7,651 bases of DNA from Chitinophagales bacterium (GCA_013297575.1 JAAFHO010000259.1:1-7651); one strand, 5' to 3'; positions 1-7,252 are shown, counted from the stretch's first letter. A program made the numbers and translations. The notes: generated by a model not told the origin, from the letters alone.

Positions 1-1650
1 GCCGTTTGTGGCATCGGCAAATTCGATGTCATAAATCACTTCGTTATCGCCAATATTAACGGATTCCCAAGTGTTGCCACCATCCGTTGTGTGCCAAAAA
101 CCGCCGTAATACCCTCCTAGCCAGCCTTCTTTGGTATTGATAAAATAAAAATCGCTAGGTAATTGATCCGTAGGAAAGTTATTATATATCTTCCAGGAGG
201 CACCATTATCGGGCGAAATCAAGAATACATACTCCACATTGGGCTGGAGACCATACCAACCAAAGCCGTATAATGTGTCATTACCCATGTATTGCCATTG
301 TTGCAAATCATATAATGGAGGTAATTCATACGATACCCAAGTGTCTCCCTCGTTGTCAGAATAAAATACCTCGCCATACGATCCTCGTGAAAATGCTTTC
401 CCATCATTGGTCATTAATCCGTTAAACTGCCAATAACTACCCTCAATATGTTCTGTCCAACTTGCTCCACCATCATGGGTGACCAATATGGCTTTTTCTG
501 TGCCATTGCCGCTATAGTGACCACACGTAATGATACCATTGAGGGTATCTTTCATATTCAAATCGGTGATTAATCGTCTTACGGGCAAGTTAGGCAAAGG
601 AATATTGATTTGCGTCCAAAGACTACCGCCATTTTTTGTGACAAATACTTGATTACCCGAAAAACACCAACCATGTTCGGCATCCAAAAATTTGAGCACC
701 ACAGATTGGTGGGGTATGGGGCTGTCAAAAGGTATCCATTTAGGGTCGATGCAAATGGGGACAGTACGGGTTCGTACAAATACCCGCTGGAGGCAAGGTG
801 TTTTAATCGTCAAAGTGACGAGATAGCACCCAGGTACTGTATATTGATGGCTAGGATTTATACTATTGGAAGTGTAGCCATCGCCAAAATCCCAATGATA
901 AAGGTTTGCATCTAGGCTGCGGTTATAAAACTGGGCAATGTCATCGTTGATCGTAAAGTCAAAATTGGGTAATGGTTCGGGGCATGTCAAGGAGTCGCAA
1001 TCTACGAATATGGGCGTAATATTCTCTACCAAAGTACTGTTGCTATCTTTTACGCAAACCATTTGTTCGTAACCTTCAAAATCATAAAAGGTGTAGCGTA
1101 ACCCATAGCGCAAATCACCGATACCTTCTACCCACTCAAAAAAAGTGGGTGGAAGGCCGTTGTTATTTTCAGCCTTCAGTTTGATATATTTTCTTCGTTC
1201 GCCATTGTTGAGGGTAAAAGAGTCCACTTCAACTACTTTTAATGGGTTTACGAGGTAGATATTAAAAGAATCCCCTACCTCAAGGTCAAAATTGAAAACA
1301 TCTTGTACTGTATTGCAGGTATTGGGGTTGAATACGGACACTTTGCCGCCTTCTATCAAATGGTAAACGTCGTTATAAATACCTGAATACGCGCTAAAAT
1401 CATAACGAAGTAGTGTTTTTCCGCAGAGTACGGTATCTCCTAAATATCGAAGACTGGAATTATAAGTACCATCAAAAAAGTTGAAATGATAACTCCCTAT
1501 GGATAAACCTGGCCTTGAAAATAGCTCCTTTGTGTTGGACGTGACCGACTGACTGTGCATTATTTGAATTGTACACCAAAAAAGGGCGCAAATAAGTAGG
1601 TATTTGAGTCTGCTGCTGGAAACTGATTGGTGCGGATAAAGATGTTTCAT
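1..1650 (-). CDS. Secreted PKD-domain and Asp-box (YCF48-like) protein, N-terminal 550 residues; 3' end outside the window
   Basis: The minus frame is open from an ATG at 1650 to the left edge, 550 codons with no stop. An in-frame TAA at 1663-1665 makes this the first possible start. Residues 1-33 have a basic start and a hydrophobic core (YLLICALFWCTIQIM), a likely signal peptide. Residues 50-200 form a beta-rich domain of the kind often seen at the N-terminus of secreted Bacteroidota proteins (FEWVEGIGD at 171-179). Residues 226-284 are a PKD domain with the signature WDFGDG at 253-258. After it come at least five Asp-box/BNR-type repeats: TKNGGSLWT 338, THDGGASWT 391, SDNEGDTWV 431, SPDNGASWK 479 and TTDGGNTWE 521. 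These suggest a sialidase-like or YCF48-like beta-propeller. Function is probably extracellular or cell-surface, with an unknown ligand; no catalytic residues are evident. A C-terminal type IX sorting domain would be expected in the missing part. The gene is divergent from the LRR gene. Confidence 0.9.
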   Translation of the reverse strand, partial: MKHLYPHQSVSSSRLKYLLICALFWCTIQIMHSQSVTSNTKELFSRPGLSIGSYHFNFFDGTYNSSLRYLGDTVLCGKTLLRYDFSAYSGIYNDVYHLIEGGKVSVFNPNTCNTVQDVFNFDLEVGDSFNIYLVNPLKVVEVDSFTLNNGERRKYIKLKAENNNGLPPTFFEWVEGIGDLRYGLRYTFYDFEGYEQMVCVKDSNSTLVENITPIFVDCDSLTCPEPLPNFDFTINDDIAQFYNRSLDANLYHWDFGDGYTSNSINPSHQYTVPGCYLVTLTIKTPCLQRVFVRTRTVPICIDPKWIPFDSPIPHQSVVLKFLDAEHGWCFSGNQVFVTKNGGSLWTQINIPLPNLPVRRLITDLNMKDTLNGIITCGHYSGNGTEKAILVTHDGGASWTEHIEGSYWQFNGLMTNDGKAFSRGSYGEVFYSDNEGDTWVSYELPPLYDLQQWQYMGNDTLYGFGWYGLQPNVEYVFLISPDNGASWKIYNNFPTDQLPSDFYFINTKEGWLGGYYGGFWHTTDGGNTWESVNIGDNEVIYDIEFADATNG

Positions 1651-1806
1651 AAATGTGTATTTTTAATTGTTTTGTGTTGATTACAACAAATTTTAGAGGC
1701 GAAAAGGGATACTGCTTATCTGGAAAATATCAAGCACATAAACCAATAATATTGTTGACAAATGAATTATATGTAAAGGTAATTACTTTTGCAAGATATT
1801 ACCAAA

Positions 1807-1838
1807 TTTTATTTATAGATCAGCGTTCGATACCTTTG
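1807..1838 (+). promoter_or_regulatory. Candidate Bacteroidota-type promoter for the LRR gene
   Basis: TACCTTTG at 1831-1838 fits the Bacteroidota -7 consensus TAnnTTTG exactly. TTTT at 1807-1810, 20 bases upstream, matches the -33 element TTTG at three of four positions. Transcription would start near 1843-1846, leaving a leader of about 37 bases before the ATG at 1882. A second -7 match, TACTTTTG at 1784-1791, has no -33 element at proper spacing. The rest of the 231-base divergent intergenic region (1651-1881) is A/T-rich; I saw no convincing promoter for the leftward gene in it. Confidence 0.5.
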
Positions 1839-1881
1839 CATTTTTACGTGTTCTTAATTAACCTATTCAACAACTTATAAA

Positions 1882-4746
1882 ATGAAAAAATACGCGATTT
1901 TACTACTAATTGGACTTTTCCTATCACAAATAGCACTACTCGGGCAAGGTTTATCGGTCGAGCAGTTAATGGAGAAAACTTATTTGTTCAGGGCCGATAC
2001 TATTTATGAAAACACCACACAATATAGCGTGGCAGAGGACAGCAGGCTATGGAATTCCAACAAAGTATATAATCGCGATTATATTTCATCAGATGGTATT
2101 TGGAAAAAACACGATAAAGTTGTTCCTATCGAAGAAGTTATCCAAAACGCCAAATCTGTGGAGGTAATAGGGCAAATACCGCCATCGCTGTATGCATGTA
2201 AAGGGTTGGAGCATTTGACTATTGCAAAATATACTGGAACAATAATCCCCGAAGCGATTGAGCAACTACAAAACCTAAAATCATTTCATATTCAAGATGC
2301 CGATTCCTTAATTGCATTCCCGAGGGCTTTTGTTAAAATGCCCAGTTTAGAAATATTGAATATTGTAAACGTAGATAGTTTAAAACGTTTGTTTGAGGAT
2401 ATAAACCTACTCCAGCATATCAAAATTTTGGTGTTAACGGTGAATTACCCTATCCATTCGTTTGACTTTTTATCCAATCTAACACAATTAGAGGTATTAT
2501 CTATAAACGCCTATGATGCTCCCTTAAACGTAAATCTTGATTTTTCTAGGCTAACCAATTTAAAAGGACTAGAATTAAGTAGATTCAATAATACCGAACA
2601 ACTTGGATCGGGTTGGAGTGCGCTCCAAAAATTGCAGTTATTAAAAGTTAGTAATAGCCCTAGGTTGATTACGTCATTGGGTCAATCATTAAAGTCGCCC
2701 CAAATCAGATTTCTAAATTTAGCATATAATAATCTCAAGGTAATACCAGACTGGGCCATTTTACCCAATTTGCAATATTTGAATATGACGGGTAATCCAT
2801 TGGAGCGGATCGACAAGAAATGGGCCAAATTGACCAATTTGGTCAATCTTATTCTATTGTCAACACCTATTGTATCTATTGAAGAAGGCGTATGTAGTCA
2901 ATTAAGCCAATTGCGATGGCTTTTACTCGAATCTCGTCAATTGAAGCAATTACCGGCTGATTTTGGAGCATTGTCCAATTTAGAGGCATTTAACCTAACC
3001 TATGCTCCTATCGAGTTTTTACCGCCGTCTTTTTCCAATTTATCAAAATTACGCCGGCTAGTGATCGAAACTTCGAATATAAAAGCCCTTCCTGACGACT
3101 TTGGGCGTTTAACATCGTTAAAATCGATTTCTTTCGTTTCCCTACCCATAACCAGCTTACCGCAGTCTTTCGGTAATCTTACTGATTTAGAATACCTCGG
3201 ATTAGGGTTATACAATTTGGAGGCATTGCCTGAAAATTTCGTTGGATTAACATCATTAAGAGATTTATCTATTTCTTCAAAATACATATCTGCATTGCCT
3301 GTTGGTTTTTGCGATATGCGCAGTCTTACTCATTTAGGTTTATTTGGAATTAAAATTAAGGCCTTACCTGAGTGCTTTGGCAACCTTTCCAATCTACTGA
3401 AACTGCGCATAGATGGTTCAAATATCGCGTCACTTCCTAGTAGTTTTGGCCAACTATCAGCACTAAAAGAATTGGAAATCAAGGGTGACGCCTTCTCCCA
3501 ATGCCCAGAAGAATCATTGGTGGGGCTAACGAGTTTAAAATCACTTATAATTGAATCTACCTCTTTATATGTATGTCCTGAAAGTATCGGCAATCTTAAA
3601 CAACTGGAATTTTTACGTATTATGGATTGCAGACTAAAATCTCTTCCACCCACACTCGGAAATTTAACAAAATTGGAAATACTTGATCTTTCCGAAAATA
3701 AATTAACAGAACTACCAGAAGCAGCAATCAACCCATTAAAACGGTTAGAGTTATTAAATCTTTCGAGAAATAAACTGGTACAATTGCCAAATAACGCGGA
3801 CTTACCTGTGCTAGAGGTTATAGATTTGGCGGGTAACAAGTTGAAAACTGTACCTGCATGGTTATTTCAACTACCCAATCTTACGAGTGTTTTTTTGACC
3901 CAAAATGAGTTGGGCAGTTTGCCTACGATAGAACAGGAGCGCAATAAACTGTTATCTTTAGATATTTCAAGTAATAAAATATACAAATTACCCGAGTCTA
4001 TTGGAGGGTTGAGCGCATTAAAAGAGTTAGATATTAGTGATAATAAACTAATAAGTTTACCGAAAAGTCTCTATCAACTTAAGCATTTGAAGACACTTGA
4101 TGTACGCTCTTGTACACTCCGAAAATTACCCGAAGAAATAGGTATGATGGACTCTAATTTGGTGCTTTTAGTACATGGTAATCTTTTGACAACTATACCC
4201 GCATCTACTTTGAAAAGTCAGGTGGAAAAGTGGGATCTTGGAGGGAACCCGATTGACAGTATCGAAATAGAAAACTTAAAAAAACGTTTTAATATTCAGT
4301 TACAATCGTCCTATTTATACGAAGCAATTTTAGATCGCAAACAAAACGAATACAGGGAGAGGAAAAAGGAACTAAAAAAACGTATTAGCAACTATTCTAC
4401 TCAATCCTGGTTGTTTGTGGAACTCACAGAAGTACTCGTTTATTTGGGTGAAACCGATGAAGCAATCCAATTGATCAATTCGGCACTCGAAAGAGACCGA
4501 AAAGCATCAAGGCCATACAATCCTAGGAATTTTGTTCACTTGCAGTTTGCTATCCTGTTTTTAAAAGGCGAAATAGCAGAAGCAAAGAAAATGGCGAGTA
4601 TTTGGCACAACAAAACGAAAACAACAGAACAAGTCCATAAAGATGTTTTTATGGATGTATTACGCGAACTGTTGTTGACTGGTCAAGTGCCGCCTGAACG
4701 ATTGGCCGATTTTGATGCACTTTTAGCGGATATCGCGGACTTGTGA
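1882..4746 (+). CDS. Exported leucine-rich-repeat protein with TPR-like C-terminus
   Basis: This encodes 954 residues. Residues 1-23 are a clear signal peptide (MKKYAILLLIGLFLSQIALLGQG) with no lipobox cysteine, so the product is exported. Residues 105-800 are a leucine-rich-repeat array of the bacterial LPxxxxxLxxLxxLxLxxNxL type, about 28-30 repeats. From 357 to 540 there are eight consecutive repeats of exactly 23 residues (starting 357, 380, 403, 426, 449, 472, 495, 518), many beginning LPxxFGxL. Repeats from 588 to 794 are more canonical, with the conserved asparagine (LSENKL, LSRNKL, LAGNKL, ISDNKL). A basic linker (818-835) leads into a helical tail with one or two TPR-like units (about 840-905: VLVYLGETDEAIQLINSALE). 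The C-terminus (DALLADIADL) is acidic and does not look like a type IX sorting domain. LRR proteins of this type generally bind proteins or glycans; the partner is unknown. The ATG follows an A/T-rich leader without a Shine-Dalgarno, as usual in this phylum. Confidence 0.92.
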   Translation: MKKYAILLLIGLFLSQIALLGQGLSVEQLMEKTYLFRADTIYENTTQYSVAEDSRLWNSNKVYNRDYISSDGIWKKHDKVVPIEEVIQNAKSVEVIGQIPPSLYACKGLEHLTIAKYTGTIIPEAIEQLQNLKSFHIQDADSLIAFPRAFVKMPSLEILNIVNVDSLKRLFEDINLLQHIKILVLTVNYPIHSFDFLSNLTQLEVLSINAYDAPLNVNLDFSRLTNLKGLELSRFNNTEQLGSGWSALQKLQLLKVSNSPRLITSLGQSLKSPQIRFLNLAYNNLKVIPDWAILPNLQYLNMTGNPLERIDKKWAKLTNLVNLILLSTPIVSIEEGVCSQLSQLRWLLLESRQLKQLPADFGALSNLEAFNLTYAPIEFLPPSFSNLSKLRRLVIETSNIKALPDDFGRLTSLKSISFVSLPITSLPQSFGNLTDLEYLGLGLYNLEALPENFVGLTSLRDLSISSKYISALPVGFCDMRSLTHLGLFGIKIKALPECFGNLSNLLKLRIDGSNIASLPSSFGQLSALKELEIKGDAFSQCPEESLVGLTSLKSLIIESTSLYVCPESIGNLKQLEFLRIMDCRLKSLPPTLGNLTKLEILDLSENKLTELPEAAINPLKRLELLNLSRNKLVQLPNNADLPVLEVIDLAGNKLKTVPAWLFQLPNLTSVFLTQNELGSLPTIEQERNKLLSLDISSNKIYKLPESIGGLSALKELDISDNKLISLPKSLYQLKHLKTLDVRSCTLRKLPEEIGMMDSNLVLLVHGNLLTTIPASTLKSQVEKWDLGGNPIDSIEIENLKKRFNIQLQSSYLYEAILDRKQNEYRERKKELKKRISNYSTQSWLFVELTEVLVYLGETDEAIQLINSALERDRKASRPYNPRNFVHLQFAILFLKGEIAEAKKMASIWHNKTKTTEQVHKDVFMDVLRELLLTGQVPPERLADFDALLADIADL

Positions 4747-4751
4747 CCACC

Positions 4752-5765
4752 TTATTCCACCCCCAAAAACCGCTTCAATTCATCATATTTATTATCCATA
4801 AATACCACTTTCCCCGTATCATCGAGTACCCAATAAGTAGGATATGTGGTTATATGAAAATCGCTAGTGATGCTTTTTTCGTAGGTTTGGAGGTAGTTTT
4901 TCCATGTATATTCGTGTTGTTGTAGGTAATCATTCCATCTATCGGCTATTTCGTATCGATCAATGGATACTCCAATGAGTTGAATATCTTTAGCGTCCAT
5001 TTTTTGTTTGTCGGCTTTAATGCTCTTATGGTCTCTTCTACATGGTGTGCAGGTTAAAAACCAAAAATCAAGCACCGTATAATGGCCTTTTTCCAGTTGG
5101 ATTTGGTGGAGTACCGAGTCTTTATCCAAAAATGCATATTGGCTTAGGTCTAAAACAGGAGGGTGAAGGATTAATTGAACCGCAGAGGCGTTTATCTTAG
5201 GAAAATTAGACCAAGACAGTTTTGTACTTTGTTGTTCTACAATTGGTAAAATAAGGTTGATGCGGTCTTGCGAATGCATATTATTGTTGATGTAGCGATA
5301 AATCATGTCAGCAGAAAAAGCATTTTCTTTATTTTTTTCAATAACGTCTAACAAAAAATAGTGCAGCGAATCGGAGTTTTCTAAGGTTTTTAACCGCTTA
5401 TATGTAGGGTTTATGTCGTTTTCTACATAATAGTAAAAAGGAGCATTAATAACGGTATCAATAATTAAGTTACGGTCTTCTTGGTGGGCTTTTATGGTAA
5501 TATCACCTTTATTTAGCCATAATGATCGATATAGTTTTTTATCTTTCTGATAGATATTGATCTCGAAACGCTCAATATCATAAGGTGCTTTCAAGTGTAA
5601 CGTCACTGTGCCGGCGGGTAATGCAGATGCTGCGTACTTTTGGGTGGAGTTATGGATACGGACCGAATCCATTTCGATATTGGAAGTAATCAGCGTAATA
5701 TTAAATTGTGCAAAAACTGTGTTTGCAATCGTTGCGATCAGGCAACTCAAAAAGATGTTTTTCAT
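4752..5765 (-). CDS. Exported TlpA/AhpC-TSA-type thioredoxin-fold protein (CTPC active site)
   Basis: This encodes 337 residues. Residues 1-19 form a signal peptide with an AxA-like cleavage site (NTVFA before Q20). C8 lies within the hydrophobic stretch, not in a good lipobox, so a soluble periplasmic protein is more likely than a lipoprotein. Residues 20-200 are a beta-rich then helical region like the N-terminal domains of Bacteroidota TlpA-like proteins. Residues 205-337 are the thioredoxin fold: YTVLDFWFLTCTPCRRD carries the redox pair C239 and C242 (CTPC), followed by the IQLIGVSID strand and the TTYPTYWVLDD segment, whose P309 would be the cis-proline beside the active site. The likely role is thiol-disulfide exchange on extracytoplasmic proteins; substrates are unknown. 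The gene converges on the LRR gene, with only 5 bases between stops. A near-match to a -7 element (TAGCCTTG, minus strand 5802-5795, one mismatch) lies 30 bases before the start, but no -33 element accompanies it. Confidence 0.9.
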   Translation of the reverse strand: MKNIFLSCLIATIANTVFAQFNITLITSNIEMDSVRIHNSTQKYAASALPAGTVTLHLKAPYDIERFEINIYQKDKKLYRSLWLNKGDITIKAHQEDRNLIIDTVINAPFYYYVENDINPTYKRLKTLENSDSLHYFLLDVIEKNKENAFSADMIYRYINNNMHSQDRINLILPIVEQQSTKLSWSNFPKINASAVQLILHPPVLDLSQYAFLDKDSVLHQIQLEKGHYTVLDFWFLTCTPCRRDHKSIKADKQKMDAKDIQLIGVSIDRYEIADRWNDYLQQHEYTWKNYLQTYEKSITSDFHITTYPTYWVLDDTGKVVFMDNKYDELKRFLGVE

Positions 5766-5851
5766 AAAAAATTAGGTTGATTTAAAAGTTAACACAAGGC
5801 TACTTTTGTCTTAGTTAAATTGAATATTCATAAACTCTTGTTTGGGTTATT

Positions 5852-5956
5852 TTATTTTACCCATTTCAAAAACGTATCCATCACTTCGCTCCAATGGGCT
5901 TTTTCATAATTGGCTCGACCTCGTTCATTTACTTCAAAAAAATTATATACGGTTTT
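5852..5956 (-). pseudogene. Possible 3' remnant of a lost gene (34 codons, no start)
   Basis: Immediately after the RhuM-Fic stop, another minus frame is open for 34 codons between TAA at 5957-5959 and TAA at 5852-5854. It reads VYNFFEVNERGRANYEKA followed by HWSEVMDTFLKWVK. The composition is protein-like, with an amphipathic terminal helix, and there is no ATG, GTG or TTG early in the frame. The pattern (FF, N, R, NY, then a terminal W/F-rich helix) reminds me of the C-terminal end of dienelactone-hydrolase-like alpha/beta hydrolases, but this is from memory and weak. No matching 5' part is visible upstream of the RhuM-Fic gene. It could also be chance open sequence. Confidence 0.35.
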
Positions 5957-6932
5957 TTATCAGGTTAATGATCAAATCAATCATCAAATCTTTGTCGGCA
6001 GGATTGCTTTGTGCCACCAACAGCGCCAAGGCTACCAACCCGTATTCATTGATTTTTACTGAGCCGTTGGTATCCAAACGGTGTTTGTTTTTTTCTAAAA
6101 ACCAAATAAATAAAAATGCTCCGATGCGTTTGTTGCCATCGCTGAATGGATGATTCTTGATGACAAAATACAACAAATTGGCGGCTTGCGCTTCTATGCT
6201 CGGATATAGATATTGGCCGCCAAAGGTTTGCAGAATATTACCCAAAATCCCCCTAAAACTATCGTCTTTTTCATTTCCAAATAGTGCAGTGGCTTCCTTT
6301 AGGTCTATTAAGTTTTGTTTGAGTATATCTATTTCACGCCGTGCTTCTTCGTATTGTATCTCGTAAGTTATGTTTTCGTTGAGGTTTTCAGTTTGCAAGC
6401 TATGGCTATCAAACTGATTGAGTAGCACATAAGATTGGGTATAATTACTCAACACATTCAACAACCCCTTTGCTTCGCTGAGTTGCAAATGGTCTGTTTC
6501 GCTTGTTTGTTGAATAATGGATACCATTTGAGCAAGTTCGTCCAAGCGTTTTTGATTGATGGCGTAGCCTTTTACCAAAAAATCTTTGAGTCGTGCAGTA
6601 GCCCATTGGCGGAACTGGGTGCCGCGTTGTGATTTTACTCTGTAACCTACGGAAATGATGACATCAAGGTTGTAAAATACCGAGCTTTGTTCTTGGGTTT
6701 TATCCGCCAATGCACCGTGCTTAGTGGTATGTGCAAAATTGGCACATACCACTTTTTCTTCCAATTCACCCTCTGCAAAAATATTGCGTATGTGCTTGGT
6801 AATAACGCTTCTTTCTCTTTGAAATAAAAGCGACATTTGGGCTTGCGTGAGCCAAACAGTTTGGTTGTCCATCTGAACATCTAACTGCATTTGCCCGTCA
6901 GGGCTTTGATAGATTTGTATTGCGTTATTCAT
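5943..6932 (-). CDS. RhuM-family protein with C-terminal Fic/Doc domain
   Basis: This encodes 329 residues. Residues 1-125 are a RhuM (virulence protein, SPI-3-type) domain: VWLTQAQMSLLFQRERSVITKHI (26-48) looks like a DNA-binding-type helical segment, and FYNLDVIISVGYRVKSQRGTQFRQWAT (86-112) is the family hallmark. Residues 126-220 are helical, probably coiled-coil (EEARREIDILKQNLIDLKEA at 195-214). Residues 221-329 are a Fic/Doc domain with the motif HPFSDGNKR at 261-269; H261 is the expected catalytic histidine. Lysine at the second-last position is as in Doc-type (HxFx[D/N]xNKR) rather than the HPFxxGNGR of classic AMP-transferring Fic enzymes, so the reaction (AMP transfer, phosphotransfer or other) cannot be fixed from sequence. 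There is no separate antitoxin-sized gene beside it. The start at 6932 is the first ATG before the conserved RhuM start. RhuM-Fic fusions occur sporadically in bacteria and are usually treated as accessory, toxin-like genes. Confidence 0.93.
   Translation of the reverse strand: MNNAIQIYQSPDGQMQLDVQMDNQTVWLTQAQMSLLFQRERSVITKHIRNIFAEGELEEKVVCANFAHTTKHGALADKTQEQSSVFYNLDVIISVGYRVKSQRGTQFRQWATARLKDFLVKGYAINQKRLDELAQMVSIIQQTSETDHLQLSEAKGLLNVLSNYTQSYVLLNQFDSHSLQTENLNENITYEIQYEEARREIDILKQNLIDLKEATALFGNEKDDSFRGILGNILQTFGGQYLYPSIEAQAANLLYFVIKNHPFSDGNKRIGAFLFIWFLEKNKHRLDTNGSVKINEYGLVALALLVAQSNPADKDLMIDLIINLIKNRI
6723..6753. repeat. Perfect 12-bp inverted repeat inside the RhuM-Fic gene
   Basis: AGTGGTATGTGC (6723-6734) and GCACATACCACT (6742-6753) are exact reverse complements separated by 7 bases. 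On the plus strand the right arm runs into TTTTTCTT, so the structure has the shape of an intrinsic terminator for transcription antisense to the gene. It lies over residues 60-70 (KVVCANFAHTT), a region that looks like ordinary RhuM sequence, so it may simply be a coincidence of codons. Confidence 0.6.
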
Positions 6933-6998
6933 ATTATTTATTTAATTTTCGACCCATCAATTTTGACAAAAAAGCATCTCAGGTTTGCAGGGTTTTCC

Positions 6999-7124
6999 TA
7001 TAAAAATTTCAGGTGCAGCGTACTATAATATTAAATTTAATATCGCGGTGCGCTGCACCTTCAAAACACGAAAAATTTATCGTTGCTACAAATATCGCGG
7101 TGCGCTGCACCTGAAATTTTTATA
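6999..7124. repeat. 126-bp repeat element with perfect 22-bp terminal inverted repeats (MITE-like or REP-like)
   Basis: The ends, 6999-7020 and 7103-7124, are exact reverse complements over 22 bases (left end TATAAAAATTTCAGGTGC...). Both outer ends are TATA, which could be part of the inverted repeat or a duplicated target site. Inside, ATATTAAATTTAATAT at 7028-7043 is a perfect 16-bp palindrome. The element holds three copies of a 22-bp unit (listed separately). The flanks (ggttttcc left, agaagccc right) show no other target duplication. Without the rest of the genome it cannot be decided whether this is a non-autonomous transposon or a REP/BIME-like intergenic repeat. Confidence 0.75.
7011..7112. 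repeat. Three copies of a 22-bp unit: two exact direct, one decayed inverted
   Basis: Copies at 7039-7060 and 7091-7112 are identical over 22 bases, with a period of 52. Each contains the mini-hairpin GGTGC-GCT-GCACC (7047-7059 and 7099-7111). An inverted copy lies at 7011-7032: its first 10 bases, AGGTGCAGCG, are an exact reverse complement, and in the remaining 12 there are five differences, all C-to-T or G-to-A. The 10-base arm at 7011-7020 can pair with 7051-7060 or 7103-7112, giving mutually exclusive stem-loops. Confidence 0.8.
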
Positions 7125-7252
7125 AGAAGCCCCTACTTCGCTATTATACGAAAACCAACAAATTGCCCCAAAAGTGCCTGATAACTATTAAAAAATCACA
7201 TTGTATGCAAATAGGAAATTCACGTGAAAGAAAACAATTCGATTATCCGATG

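Noticed and set aside
1653..1880. 75-codon plus-strand open frame in the divergent intergenic region
   Set aside because: Its composition is not protein-like, it has no family resemblance, and it covers the candidate promoter of the LRR gene.
3000..3839. Minus-strand open frames (95 and 169 codons) inside the LRR gene
   Set aside because: They are antisense shadows of the regular leucine-rich repeats; the plus frame is clearly the coding one.
5801..5808. TACTTTTG on the plus strand, a -7 promoter match
   Set aside because: No gene lies downstream on the plus strand, and I saw no convincing -33 element at proper spacing; such 8-mers are common in A/T-rich DNA.
5843..5863. TGGGT...ACCCA hairpin as a terminator of the RhuM-Fic gene
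   Set aside because: The stem is only 5 bp with an 11-base A/T loop, too weak to claim.
5842..6632. Plus-strand open frames (103, 69 and 65 codons) opposite the RhuM-Fic gene
   Set aside because: They lie antisense to well-conserved RhuM and Fic motifs and show no protein family features of their own.
6999..7124. Possible CRISPR array
   Set aside because: There are only two exact direct copies plus one inverted decayed copy, the units are 22 bp with 30-bp spacing just once, and no cas genes are present.
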